Positions 8,806-14,170 of a stretch of DNA of 22,312 nucleotides are shown piece by piece. The DNA lies in IMG/VR virus record IMGVR_UViG_3300027659_000233, positions 1 to 22,312 of that record; one strand, given 5' to 3'. The notes below the pieces were generated by a model. That model did not search any database. It worked only from the letters and a program-made list of their open reading frames with translations, and had not been told where the DNA came from. Position numbers and translations under genes: made by a program. Positions within the stretch are counted from its first letter, which is position 1. Each line of letters begins with the position of its first letter. Source of the stretch: a virus.

Positions 8806-8858
8806 CTTATGCCGGGGGGAGGCAGGCATCTATGATAGGACGCTAATTGCAATATAAC

Positions 8859-8889
8859 AAAAAAAGGCAAGACCCCCACAGTCTTGCCT
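8859..8889 (-). terminator. second intrinsic terminator read on the minus strand
   Basis: AGGCAAGAC (8865-8873) pairs with GTCTTGCCT (8881-8889), a 9-bp perfect stem with a CCCCACA loop. Seven A residues (8859-8865) on the + strand become a T-tract right after the hairpin on the minus strand. No T-tract follows on the + strand. Together with the terminator at 8776 it forms a tandem block to leftward transcription. Confidence 0.75.
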
Positions 8890-8915
8890 CCACAGCATTG
8901 TCATTGTCCCCATAA

Positions 8916-8956
8916 GTATTTGTGCAACCGCACTTAAGGTTGCATCCGCAAAATAC
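8916..8956. repeat. long imperfect inverted repeat (stem-loop or operator)
   Basis: TGCAACC (8923-8929) pairs with GGTTGCA (8938-8944) around an 8-base loop. Outside it GTATTT (8916-8921) pairs with AAATAC (8951-8956), with an asymmetric interior loop (G against TCCGCA). Thirteen or more base pairs in total. It could be an RNA structure on either strand or a dyad for a DNA-binding protein; it lies in the boundary gap, away from U-tracts of its own. Confidence 0.6.
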
Positions 8957-8969
8957 ATAACTTGCCAAA

Positions 8970-9158
8970 ATGTACCAAATAAAAATAATCAAATCCAATG
9001 GCGATGCCTATGGCTGCGCCGTGCCCTCTCTATCTGCAGTTACTAAATTAGCAGAGCTGCAGTCTATTGTGCAAATTATTTTATATGGCATAACTCCTAG
9101 AGAATACAACTACTTACGTAGTTTAGACCTACCCGAAAAAATAAAAATATCTCGATAA
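8970..9158 (+). CDS. small hypothetical protein, doubtful
   Basis: 62 residues from ATG 8970. The product reads reasonably (Q-I-K-I-I-K-S-N-G-D-A-Y-G-C-A-V then a helical middle and a basic end), but there is no Shine-Dalgarno before the ATG and no clear + strand promoter, unlike its neighbours. The AT content is higher than in adjacent genes. It is flanked by the inverted repeat on the left and the early promoter on the right. It may be a minor gene or chance ORF in the boundary region. Confidence 0.4.
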   Translation: MYQIKIIKSNGDAYGCAVPSLSAVTKLAELQSIVQIILYGITPREYNYLRSLDLPEKIKISR

Positions 9159-9170
9159 AGAAAAAAAATA

Positions 9171-9202
9171 TTTGCATTGTGTTTTATTTGTTCGTAAGTT
9201 TG
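9171..9202 (+). promoter_or_regulatory. Bacteroidota-type promoter of the early operon
   Basis: TTTG (9171-9174), 20 bases, then TAAGTTTG (9195-9202), an exact match to the Bacteroidota -33 TTTG / -7 TAnnTTTG consensus. The start would be near 9208, with AAGGAG at 9223-9228 and ATG at 9235. It is the only clear promoter ahead of the 9235-16699 gene run, so it probably drives the early operon. Confidence 0.75.
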
Positions 9203-9234
9203 AACCGTAATCAACAACACACAAGGAGAACGGC

Positions 9235-9396
9235 ATGAAACTCTACAAGCTCTACAGCAGCAAAGCACAAGCACAAAGCGAAGCGCCGCTCAATACAAGA
9301 GTAGTTGAATATCGCGGCAAATTTATCATCATCAATAAGGAGGCACGCCATGAAGCGACCAACACAAGCACAGCTCGACCTACTCGCTCACGTTAA
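9235..9396 (+). CDS. small basic protein, first gene of the early operon
   Basis: 53 residues (M-K-L-Y-K-L-Y-S-S-K...), behind the strong Shine-Dalgarno AAGGAG and about 27 bases after the predicted transcription start. The first gene of phage early operons is often a small host-takeover protein, but nothing in this sequence identifies a function. V-V-E-Y-R-G-K-F-I-I-I could form a beta hairpin; the C-terminus is polar and basic (T-A-R-P-T-R-S-R). It overlaps the next small gene by 47 bases. Confidence rests on promoter and ribosome site. Confidence 0.6.
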   Translation: MKLYKLYSSKAQAQSEAPLNTRVVEYRGKFIIINKEARHEATNTSTARPTRSR

Positions 9397-9451
9397 TCTC
9401 GGCTTTGGGATGGGCATAATTGTTACTTATTTACTTATGAGGTTATTATGA
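9350..9451 (+). CDS. single-span membrane micro-protein
   Basis: 33 residues. ATG 9350 has a near-perfect Shine-Dalgarno (AAGGAGG, 7 bases upstream). A polar N-terminus (M-K-R-P-T-Q-A-Q) is followed by one hydrophobic segment (about residues 11-32, G-F-G-M-G-I-I-V-T-Y-L-L-M-R-L-L), so it is likely a membrane peptide with its N-terminus in the cytoplasm. It overlaps the preceding gene in another frame and ends in an ATGA overlap with the next micro-gene. Function unknown. Confidence 0.5.
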   Translation: MKRPTQAQLDLLAHVNLGFGMGIIVTYLLMRLL

Positions 9452-9549
9452 AGCAAGGCAAACTTTGGCACGGCGTAGTGTATATCCTACTTGCTATATG
9501 GGCTTCAACCCAATTCGATTTATGGTATGTCGGCGAGGTTATCAAGTGA
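9448..9549 (+). CDS. second single-span membrane micro-protein
   Basis: 33 residues starting in the ATGA overlap at 9448. One hydrophobic segment (W-H-G-V-V-Y-I-L-L-A-I-W-A-S) lies at about 7-20 with a polar tail. The ribosome site is a poor AGG about 9 bases upstream, so translation probably depends on coupling to the previous gene. The stop overlaps the GTG start of the following HTH gene. Function unknown; the tandem of two such peptides suggests a membrane role early in infection. Confidence 0.45.
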   Translation: MKQGKLWHGVVYILLAIWASTQFDLWYVGEVIK

Positions 9550-9779
9550 AGGTTTGGATAACAATCAGCGAGGCAGCCGAGATCTTCGGCTTGAGCCATC
9601 GCTATCTACACTACCTTGCAAGAGGTAGACCTGAAACAGCTGAACGCAATGCGAAGCCGCCCATACTTCGCAAGATTAAGGAGTTACCCTATGGGCAGAA
9701 AACAATGTATTTATTAAATTACAAAGAGCTGCAAGCTCTATTAGGAGAAAGACATGAGACTGATACAACAAACCGATGA
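9546..9779 (+). CDS. small helix-turn-helix DNA-binding protein
   Basis: 77 residues if started at GTG 9546, which overlaps the preceding TGA and has CGAGG upstream. A longer start upstream would read through the micro-protein gene in another frame and looks artificial. The N-terminus I-T-I-S-E-A-A-E-I-F-G-L-S-H-R-Y-L-H-Y-L matches a MerR/excisionase-type winged HTH (HTH_17-like), followed by a basic wing and a Y-L-L-N-Y-K-E-L end. A role as excisionase-like or early regulator is possible. Its 3' end overlaps the Sak4-like gene by 26 bases. Confidence 0.6.
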   Translation: MKVWITISEAAEIFGLSHRYLHYLARGRPETAERNAKPPILRKIKELPYGQKTMYLLNYKELQALLGERHETDTTNR

Positions 9780-10647
9780 CATGAATGTTCAAGGTCTGAA
9801 CATCCTATACTATGGAGATCCGGGCATCGGTAAAACTACCCTCGCATTTACTGCGCCAAATCCCCTCTTGCTTGATTTTGATCGTGGTGTTCACCGTGCA
9901 TCGCATCGCAAGAACGCTATTCAATTTGATTCTTGGCAGGATGTCGTGCAAAGCAAAGCAGATCTTGACAAGCTTATTGCACAGCATGAGACAATCATCA
10001 TCGATACAGCCGGCACTGTGATCGAAGCAATGCAAGGCTATCTCGTACAACAAAACCCCGCACTGCTTCGCAATGGTATCAAGCTTTGGGGCGAGACAAA
10101 GCGCCTCTTTCAAGAGTTCTTTTTGCCTCTCAAGTTAAGCGGTAAGAATGTAGTCTTTATTGCACATGGCAAAGAGAAAGAAGAAGGCGATGTACGGATA
10201 AAGAGACCGCTCATACCAGGCTCAAGCTACGATCTACTTATGCAATCATGCGACCTTGTAGGCTACTATACTACCATCGGCAATCGCCGCGTCTTGACCT
10301 TTGACCTATCCGATACAGTTACGGCAAAGAACTGTGCAGAGATCGCACCCGTGCAGATCGGAGGCCTGCACGAAATGACTACACAACTGACCGAGATCAT
10401 CACACACACTAAACAAGCAATTGCAAAGCGCTCCAAAGAGCAAGAGGCAGCCATCGCAATCGTAGCCGAATGGGCAAAGAAAGCCGAAGCTGCAAAGGAT
10501 GCCAATAAGTTTGTCGCTGAACTTGGCAAGGCAGGGCTCGATGATGCAGTCAAGCGTACCGTATGGGCTGGCGTAGTGCAGACCTTTGGCAAGCGCGGGC
10601 TCGTATGGAATAGTGAAACCAAGCAATTTCAGGAAGCCGCAAAATGA
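9754..10647 (+). CDS. Sak4-like RecA-fold ATPase, phage recombinase
   Basis: 297 residues, ATG 9754 behind AGGAGA. Walker A G-D-P-G-I-G-K-T-T (21-29) and Walker B T-I-I-I-D-T (80-85), with K-N-V-V-F-I-A-H-G-K-E as a sensor-like strand (about 126-137). This is the AAA_24 / phage nucleotide-binding family that includes Sak4 single-strand annealing proteins. Sak4 proteins act with a cognate SSB; an SSB-like gene lies at 20250 and a RecB-type nuclease at 11611, so a phage recombination set is likely. The C-terminal ~80 residues are Ala/Lys-rich helices. It could alternatively assist replication rather than recombination. Confidence 0.85.
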   Translation: MRLIQQTDDMNVQGLNILYYGDPGIGKTTLAFTAPNPLLLDFDRGVHRASHRKNAIQFDSWQDVVQSKADLDKLIAQHETIIIDTAGTVIEAMQGYLVQQNPALLRNGIKLWGETKRLFQEFFLPLKLSGKNVVFIAHGKEKEEGDVRIKRPLIPGSSYDLLMQSCDLVGYYTTIGNRRVLTFDLSDTVTAKNCAEIAPVQIGGLHEMTTQLTEIITHTKQAIAKRSKEQEAAIAIVAEWAKKAEAAKDANKFVAELGKAGLDDAVKRTVWAGVVQTFGKRGLVWNSETKQFQEAAK

Positions 10648-10886
10648 GTAAAGCAATGAATCAGCTGCGTGAGTTTGTCAATAACAATCAATTGCACATT
10701 CCTAAACGATATGCCAATACGACCTATGAGGAGTTCAAGACAAAGGAGTTTATATTCAACTCGAATAGATCCGGCCTAAACTTTGCACTCGATATAGTAG
10801 GCATGCACAAGACTCTGCAATTTATCTGGACAAGAAATCAGCAAGGCAAAACAGTAATTAAATTTAAGGAGAAGGACAATGAATGA
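10644..10886 (+). CDS. small hypothetical protein of the early operon
   Basis: 80 residues starting in the ATGA overlap with the recombinase stop. A helical N-terminus (M-S-K-A-M-N-Q-L-R-E-F-V-N-N-N-Q) is followed by a beta-rich segment and a lysine-rich end (T-V-I-K-F-K-E-K-D-N-E). No motif recognised. Its tight coupling to the Sak4-like gene hints at a shared process, but this is position only. It overlaps the next gene by 8 bases. Confidence 0.6.
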   Translation: MSKAMNQLREFVNNNQLHIPKRYANTTYEEFKTKEFIFNSNRSGLNFALDIVGMHKTLQFIWTRNQQGKTVIKFKEKDNE

Positions 10887-11127
10887 TTTTATCAACCGGC
10901 TCTTCGGCATGAAGCCAGAGCCACAGCCTCAAAAAAAGAAAGGCCGCCGCTTTAACTTTACCGAAGAAGACTTCAAAAGCGTAAAGGTCAAGATGCTGAC
11001 CTATAACATGATCAGCGATTATGCCAAGAGAAACAAAAGACCCAAGTCACAAGTAGTTTTTTTAGCAATGAATCACTTACTAAATGCGGAGAAGCAGCAT
11101 GAGAAGAATACTAACCAATCTAATTGA
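10879..11127 (+). CDS. small basic protein, possible DNA-binding
   Basis: 82 residues, ATG 10879 behind AAGGAGAAGG. Contains a lysine/arginine patch (Q-K-K-K-G-R-R-F) after a proline-rich stretch, then two predicted helices (S-V-K-V-K-M-L-T-Y-N-M-I-S-D-Y-A and S-Q-V-V-F-L-A-M-N-H-L-L). The second half resembles a ribbon-helix-helix or small HTH layout, weakly. The 3' end overlaps a membrane micro-gene (11099). Function unknown. Confidence 0.6.
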   Translation: MNDFINRLFGMKPEPQPQKKKGRRFNFTEEDFKSVKVKMLTYNMISDYAKRNKRPKSQVVFLAMNHLLNAEKQHEKNTNQSN

Positions 11128-11203
11128 GTTCGCACTATTAGCACTCGCAGTATGCACCGGCATTTTACTTGCAATATTGATCATCGCAGAGGTGTTACGA
11201 TGA
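11099..11203 (+). CDS. single-span membrane micro-protein
   Basis: 34 residues (M-R-R-I-L-T-N-L-I-E-F-A-L-L-A-L-A-V-C-T-G...). Nearly the whole chain from residue 8 to 31 is hydrophobic, with two arginines at the N-terminus, typical of a positive-inside membrane peptide. GGAG lies about 8 bases upstream of ATG 11099. It overlaps the preceding gene by 29 bases and ends in an ATGA overlap with the next. With the genes at 9350 and 9448 this makes three such peptides in the early operon. Confidence 0.5.
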   Translation: MRRILTNLIEFALLALAVCTGILLAILIIAEVLR

Positions 11204-11385
11204 GCACATATCGATATCATGGCTGGGCAGCCTTGGCTCTCAATGAAGAGATCCTTGATTATGCCAATGACTTTGAGACCGTTGACTCATGGAAGCATGA
11301 TCGCTTTCAAGGTGAGATGTACTACATCTGTGAGATCACTATGTACAATCAAGAATGCATCTTCAAAGATGAGGAGGATATATGA
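11200..11385 (+). CDS. small acidic hypothetical protein
   Basis: 61 residues from ATG 11200, chosen because it sits in an ATGA overlap with GAGG upstream; the frame also extends left to 11152 but that part lies over the membrane micro-gene. The sequence is acidic and aromatic (Y-R-Y-H-G-W-A-A-L-A-L-N-E-E-I-L-D-Y and Y-Y-I-C-E-I-T-M-Y-N-Q-E-C). Phage anti-host or DNA-mimic proteins are often small and acidic, but there is no specific signature. Overlaps the next start by four bases. Confidence 0.55.
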   Translation: MSTYRYHGWAALALNEEILDYANDFETVDSWKHDRFQGEMYYICEITMYNQECIFKDEEDI

Positions 11386-11609
11386 AGCGCACCGTATTAG
11401 GAGACTTTGCACACCGCTTGCCTATTGCATACGGCGGTGAGGTCGAGCACTTGAGAGTCAAGCAAGTAATAAAGCTCTTTCAAGAAGAGGTCGAGAGCTT
11501 GCTTGCAAAAGAGCGCCTTCAAATCATGCAAGCTTATGAGGATGGTAGAAAGCTCGGCGAGTCATGTTCAGCCGATGCGTATTACACACTGAAGTATGAG
11601 AGGAGGTAG
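11382..11609 (+). CDS. small helical hypothetical protein
   Basis: 75 residues, ATG 11382 behind the strong GAGGAGG. A predicted long amphipathic helix covers about 25-60 (V-K-Q-V-I-K-L-F-Q-E-E-V-E-S-L-L-A-K-E-R), suggesting coiled-coil dimerisation. No enzymatic motif. It directly precedes the RecB-type nuclease gene in the same operon; a partner role is possible but unproven. Confidence 0.55.
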   Translation: MKRTVLGDFAHRLPIAYGGEVEHLRVKQVIKLFQEEVESLLAKERLQIMQAYEDGRKLGESCSADAYYTLKYERR

Positions 11610-11610
11610 C

Positions 11611-12228
11611 ATGATTAAGATCAGTGCAACCCAACTCGAATCATACCGCCGCTTGATCGATGGCACGCTATCGCCAGAGCAGTTCGAGCGCCAGCTCTTA
11701 CGGCTCGATCCGCCAAACGCAATGATGGAGAAAGGCACGGCCTTTCACGAAATGCTACAGACCGATGACCCGATGCAATTTGAAGGCATCTTTACCACTG
11801 ATTGTATCACCAAGGCACGCTCAAAGATGGACTACCGATCCAAAGTATTTGAGTATAAAGTACGCAGGCAATACCGCACCAAGTATGGCGATATATCAGT
11901 GACCGGTGTAGCTGACCAACTACTCGGACTCGATGTGGTGGAGATTAAGACAAAGTACAGCCCGATCTCATACGATGCCTACGCGGACTCGATGCAATGG
12001 CGAGTGTACTGCGAGCTCTTCGGAGCTAAATTTGTCACCTACAAGGTCTTTGAGTTTGCCGATGTCGAAGCCGATGACTTTAAGAACTATCAAGAGTTTA
12101 CCTTTGTGCGCCCTGCATTCAACGATGAGAAGGTCTTTAACATGATACACTACTTGCATGAGTATATCATGATCCGAGGCCTACATGAAGAGCCGGCGCT
12201 GCAGATGTATCAAGGAGTAACGGCATGA
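11611..12228 (+). CDS. RecB-family PD-(D/E)XK nuclease (Cas4-like fold)
   Basis: 205 residues from ATG 11611, chosen over an upstream ATG at 11596 because AGGAGG lies at 11601-11606. All family motifs are visible: G-T-A-F-H-E (42-47, the GxxxH motif), Asp102 in G-V-A-D-Q-L, E-I-K-T-K (111-115, ExK), and Q-W-R-V-Y (129-133, QxxxY). These are the metal-binding and catalytic residues of RecB-type exonucleases. With the Sak4-like ATPase and SSB it probably resects DNA ends for annealing recombination. No Fe-S cysteine cluster is seen, unlike true Cas4. Overlaps the HNH gene by four bases. Confidence 0.85.
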   Translation: MIKISATQLESYRRLIDGTLSPEQFERQLLRLDPPNAMMEKGTAFHEMLQTDDPMQFEGIFTTDCITKARSKMDYRSKVFEYKVRRQYRTKYGDISVTGVADQLLGLDVVEIKTKYSPISYDAYADSMQWRVYCELFGAKFVTYKVFEFADVEADDFKNYQEFTFVRPAFNDEKVFNMIHYLHEYIMIRGLHEEPALQMYQGVTA

Positions 12229-12758
12229 GAGTGAATACACGTAAAGGTATGCCAACAGTAAAGCAACTCGTTTCAAGGCATTATGATTGGCTTGAAAAGC
12301 ATTTTGAAGGTTGGTTTGATGATTGGCAGCTAAAAGACTGCAATTACAATATGTCGAAATTATATGCAGAAACTTGTTGGGCATGTAAATTGGGATTCCC
12401 TGTTCATGTATCTTTTTATAGAGCGCATATACTTCCAATCTGGAAAGGTGGCAGCAATGATTATACAAATTTGCATCTGTTGTGTGATGAATGCCATAAA
12501 GAATCCGAATATTTGGATGGTGAACCATATTGGCATTGGTTCAATGATAGGCCTAACCATCCTTCAGTAACTTTTGAAAGACGTCTGAAAGAAGCCGCAA
12601 GGATTCAAAAAGAATATGAGAGTGGCAATTTCAAAGCAATCCCAGAAGATGTTTTACCTAAACTTCATCAGTTATATGACGAGCATCGCATACAAGAAAG
12701 GTATAATAAAAATTATGCAAAATATTACGACGTTTTCAATCCAGTGAAAGGCATGTAA
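12225..12758 (+). CDS. HNH endonuclease
   Basis: 177 residues. C-W-A-C (51-54) and C-D-E-C (87-90) form the zinc-binding pairs around the beta-beta-alpha metal core: R-A-H (66-68) carries the first histidine, with N-D-Y-T-N-L (78-83) and H91 after the second pair. The rest is basic and helical. AT content is clearly higher than in the flanking nuclease gene (many TTT, AAT, GAA codons), suggesting separate acquisition, as expected of a free-standing homing-type HNH gene. It could also be a replication or recombination nuclease. No intron boundaries seen. Starts in an ATGA overlap. Confidence 0.8.
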   Translation: MRVNTRKGMPTVKQLVSRHYDWLEKHFEGWFDDWQLKDCNYNMSKLYAETCWACKLGFPVHVSFYRAHILPIWKGGSNDYTNLHLLCDECHKESEYLDGEPYWHWFNDRPNHPSVTFERRLKEAARIQKEYESGNFKAIPEDVLPKLHQLYDEHRIQERYNKNYAKYYDVFNPVKGM

Positions 12759-12814
12759 TGATGAAACCCATCTCGATACCACCCGAAACTACATCATTCA
12801 AAAAAGGAGTCAGC

Positions 12815-13102
12815 ATGAGTGAGCAACTACGTAGAGAGCGTATTAAAGTAGAGCGCTCTGCAATTAAAGAAGTAGGAAGTGACGAGCCGCCAAAAAGAGG
12901 CAGACCGCCAAAGGCAAAGCCTGAAGGCATACAGGTAGTCAAAGTCAAAAAACCTATGGGCAGACCAAAGAAGATCAGAGAAGCCTTTGAGCCGGATCAC
13001 GTGACCAAACTCGTATCAACTATTCTTGATATGAATTTTGACCCAAGCCAAAAGCTCATGTTCATCGATGCTATCATCACAAAGCACAAGGAGGCTAAAT
13101 GA
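12815..13102 (+). CDS. basic protein with two AT-hook-like motifs
   Basis: 95 residues from ATG 12815, chosen because AAAAAAGGAG lies 5 bases upstream; an in-frame ATG at 12758 (overlapping the previous stop) would add 19 residues. Two G-R-P cores in basic contexts (P-P-K-R-G-R-P-P-K and P-M-G-R-P-K-K) resemble AT-hooks, which insert into the minor groove of AT-rich DNA. The C-terminal half is helical. A role in binding AT-rich DNA near replication genes is plausible; the AT-rich gap at 16700 is a possible target. Overlaps the next gene in ATGA. Confidence 0.6.
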   Translation: MSEQLRRERIKVERSAIKEVGSDEPPKRGRPPKAKPEGIQVVKVKKPMGRPKKIREAFEPDHVTKLVSTILDMNFDPSQKLMFIDAIITKHKEAK

Positions 13103-13527
13103 CAAGCGAATTTGAGACAAGGCAATACCGCCCAAAGATAACAGAGATGAAAGGCGATATTAACAAAGGTTCAGGTTGGTTTTTACGCAGAGCAGAGGGT
13201 GTGGCATTTAATAAGCCACACCTTCTGATGCCAAGCCTCGAGAAAGAGATTCTTAAACATTATCCGACCTTACTTGACTTCTCATACAAGGTACGACATC
13301 AAGAGGTAATTCAAGCAAAGAGAATCTTTATCTTTTTTTGCATGACATACTTCAAACTGACAAGCAAGTTTGTTGCTAACTATTTGAACCTCGAACGCTC
13401 AACCTTGTCACATCATTGCCATGTAATTTTGAACGAGCTTGATATTTATCCCCAAACACAGCAAATTGCATTTAAGATAGATCAATACCTTTACAAACGG
13501 AGCGAGGATGAAGCACTACGAGATTGA
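13099..13527 (+). CDS. stand-alone DnaA domain IV-like DNA-binding protein
   Basis: 142 residues, behind AAGGAGG. Residues about 70-112 follow the domain IV pattern of DnaA: a helix (Q-A-K-R-I-F-I-F-F-C-M-T-Y-F), a serine/threonine helix (L-T-S-K-F-V-A-N-Y-L-N), then E-R-S-T-L-S-H-H-C-H-V-I, which lines up with the D-H-S-T-V-I-H-A-C-R-K-I recognition signature of DnaA. There is no AAA+ ATPase domain, so it could bind DnaA-box-like sites without initiating alone. It may mark the phage origin, recruit the host initiator or act as a regulator. The match is by eye. Confidence 0.65.
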   Translation: MTSEFETRQYRPKITEMKGDINKGSGWFLRRAEGVAFNKPHLLMPSLEKEILKHYPTLLDFSYKVRHQEVIQAKRIFIFFCMTYFKLTSKFVANYLNLERSTLSHHCHVILNELDIYPQTQQIAFKIDQYLYKRSEDEALRD

Positions 13528-13711
13528 ATTACAACGCCCGGCAAGATCTGGTGCAATCAAAATAAACCTAAACAATTATGACCTTGCCGAGGGTATAGAC
13601 TTTGTGCTTGAGACTCCAACGCTGGTCAAGATCACTTCGCACTATGGCAAGAGAGCATACGATCAATGGAAGGATACATCACTCATAATTGAAAGGACAG
13701 ATGAAGCATGA
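13508..13711 (+). CDS. small hypothetical protein
   Basis: 67 residues, ATG 13508 behind GGAGCGAGG, overlapping the preceding gene by 20 bases. Mixed strands and helices (H-Y-E-I-E-L-Q-R-P-A-R-S-G-A-I-K-I-N-L and G-K-R-A-Y-D-Q-W-K). No motif recognised. Ends in an ATGA overlap with the next gene, so both are co-translated. Function unknown. Confidence 0.55.
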   Translation: MKHYEIELQRPARSGAIKINLNNYDLAEGIDFVLETPTLVKITSHYGKRAYDQWKDTSLIIERTDEA

Positions 13712-13959
13712 AATGGACTAAACTTAAATACGGCAAATGGCCTAAAGGCATGATACTTGTACGGCTCGAAGCTGAAGAAGGCGATGTGCATTATGAGATA
13801 GGCTACATTCAAAGAAATTTAAAGACCGGTGACTGGATTTTGTACTGCAATAAGCCAATGCCAGGCATGATAAACATGGACTCTATTTACGACATCGAAC
13901 CGCACTACATTCAACTCGACCATATCGAAATGCCGGAGGTAGACGATGAACAACTATGA
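13708..13959 (+). CDS. small acidic beta-rich protein
   Basis: 83 residues, predicted beta-rich (M-I-L-V-R-L-E-A-E-E-G-D-V-H-Y-E-I-G-Y-I), with an acidic C-terminus (M-P-E-V-D-D-E-Q-L). It could be a small SH3/OB-like fold or a protein-interaction module, but no family is identified. It starts in an ATGA overlap behind AAAGGACAG and overlaps the next start by 14 bases. Confidence 0.55.
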   Translation: MKWTKLKYGKWPKGMILVRLEAEEGDVHYEIGYIQRNLKTGDWILYCNKPMPGMINMDSIYDIEPHYIQLDHIEMPEVDDEQL

Positions 13960-14170
13960 CAAGCAAAGCCTTGATGAGCTTGCACAATCTTTCACAAATA
14001 TCGGGCAAACATTATGCGCATTCAAGCAATCGGTCATATCTATGACCTCGCAGCTGACTCGAATCGCAACCCGCTTGAGACACTTCCCCTCTCTCAACAG
14101 CTCAAGATCGAAAGAGAGATCCTCTTCGGTCAAAGGCCAAAAAAGCCACGCGGAAGAGTCAAAAGATTAA
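13946..14170 (+). CDS. small protein overlapping the second DnaA-like gene
   Basis: 74 residues. ATG 13946 has an excellent ribosome site (GGAGG, 6 bases upstream), so initiation here is likely. The first ~45 residues (N-N-Y-D-K-Q-S-L-D-E-L-A-Q-S-F-T-N-I-G-Q) look like a real helical protein; the last ~30 are Ser/Arg/Lys-rich and lie over the neighbouring gene in another frame. It overlaps the gene at 14014 by 157 bases. It may be a genuine short protein, a leader that couples translation to 14014, or the front half of a -1 frameshift product. Confidence 0.45.
   Translation: MNNYDKQSLDELAQSFTNIGQTLCAFKQSVISMTSQLTRIATRLRHFPSLNSSRSKERSSSVKGQKSHAEESKD

Larger units (their letters stand above)
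8859..8960 (-). ncRNA. candidate minus-strand small RNA (about 100 nt)
   Basis: Inferred from three parts. A Bacteroidota-like promoter on the minus strand has TTGG at 8998-8995, N20, and TACATTTT at 8974-8967 (7 of 8 to TAnnTTTG), placing the start near 8960. A long inverted repeat (8916-8956) folds near the 5' end. A strong minus-strand intrinsic terminator ends at 8859. No minus-strand ORF of note lies in between. The promoter is the weak link. The alternative is that the terminators only block antisense transcription from further right. Confidence 0.35.

Noticed and set aside
9465-9545. Longer N-terminus for the HTH protein
   Set aside because: It lies over the membrane micro-gene in another frame, has no ribosome site, and the HTH fold begins right after GTG 9546.
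11152-11199. Upstream extension of the small acidic gene to ATG 11152
   Set aside because: ATG 11200 has GAGG and the usual ATGA overlap; the extension reads through the membrane micro-gene.
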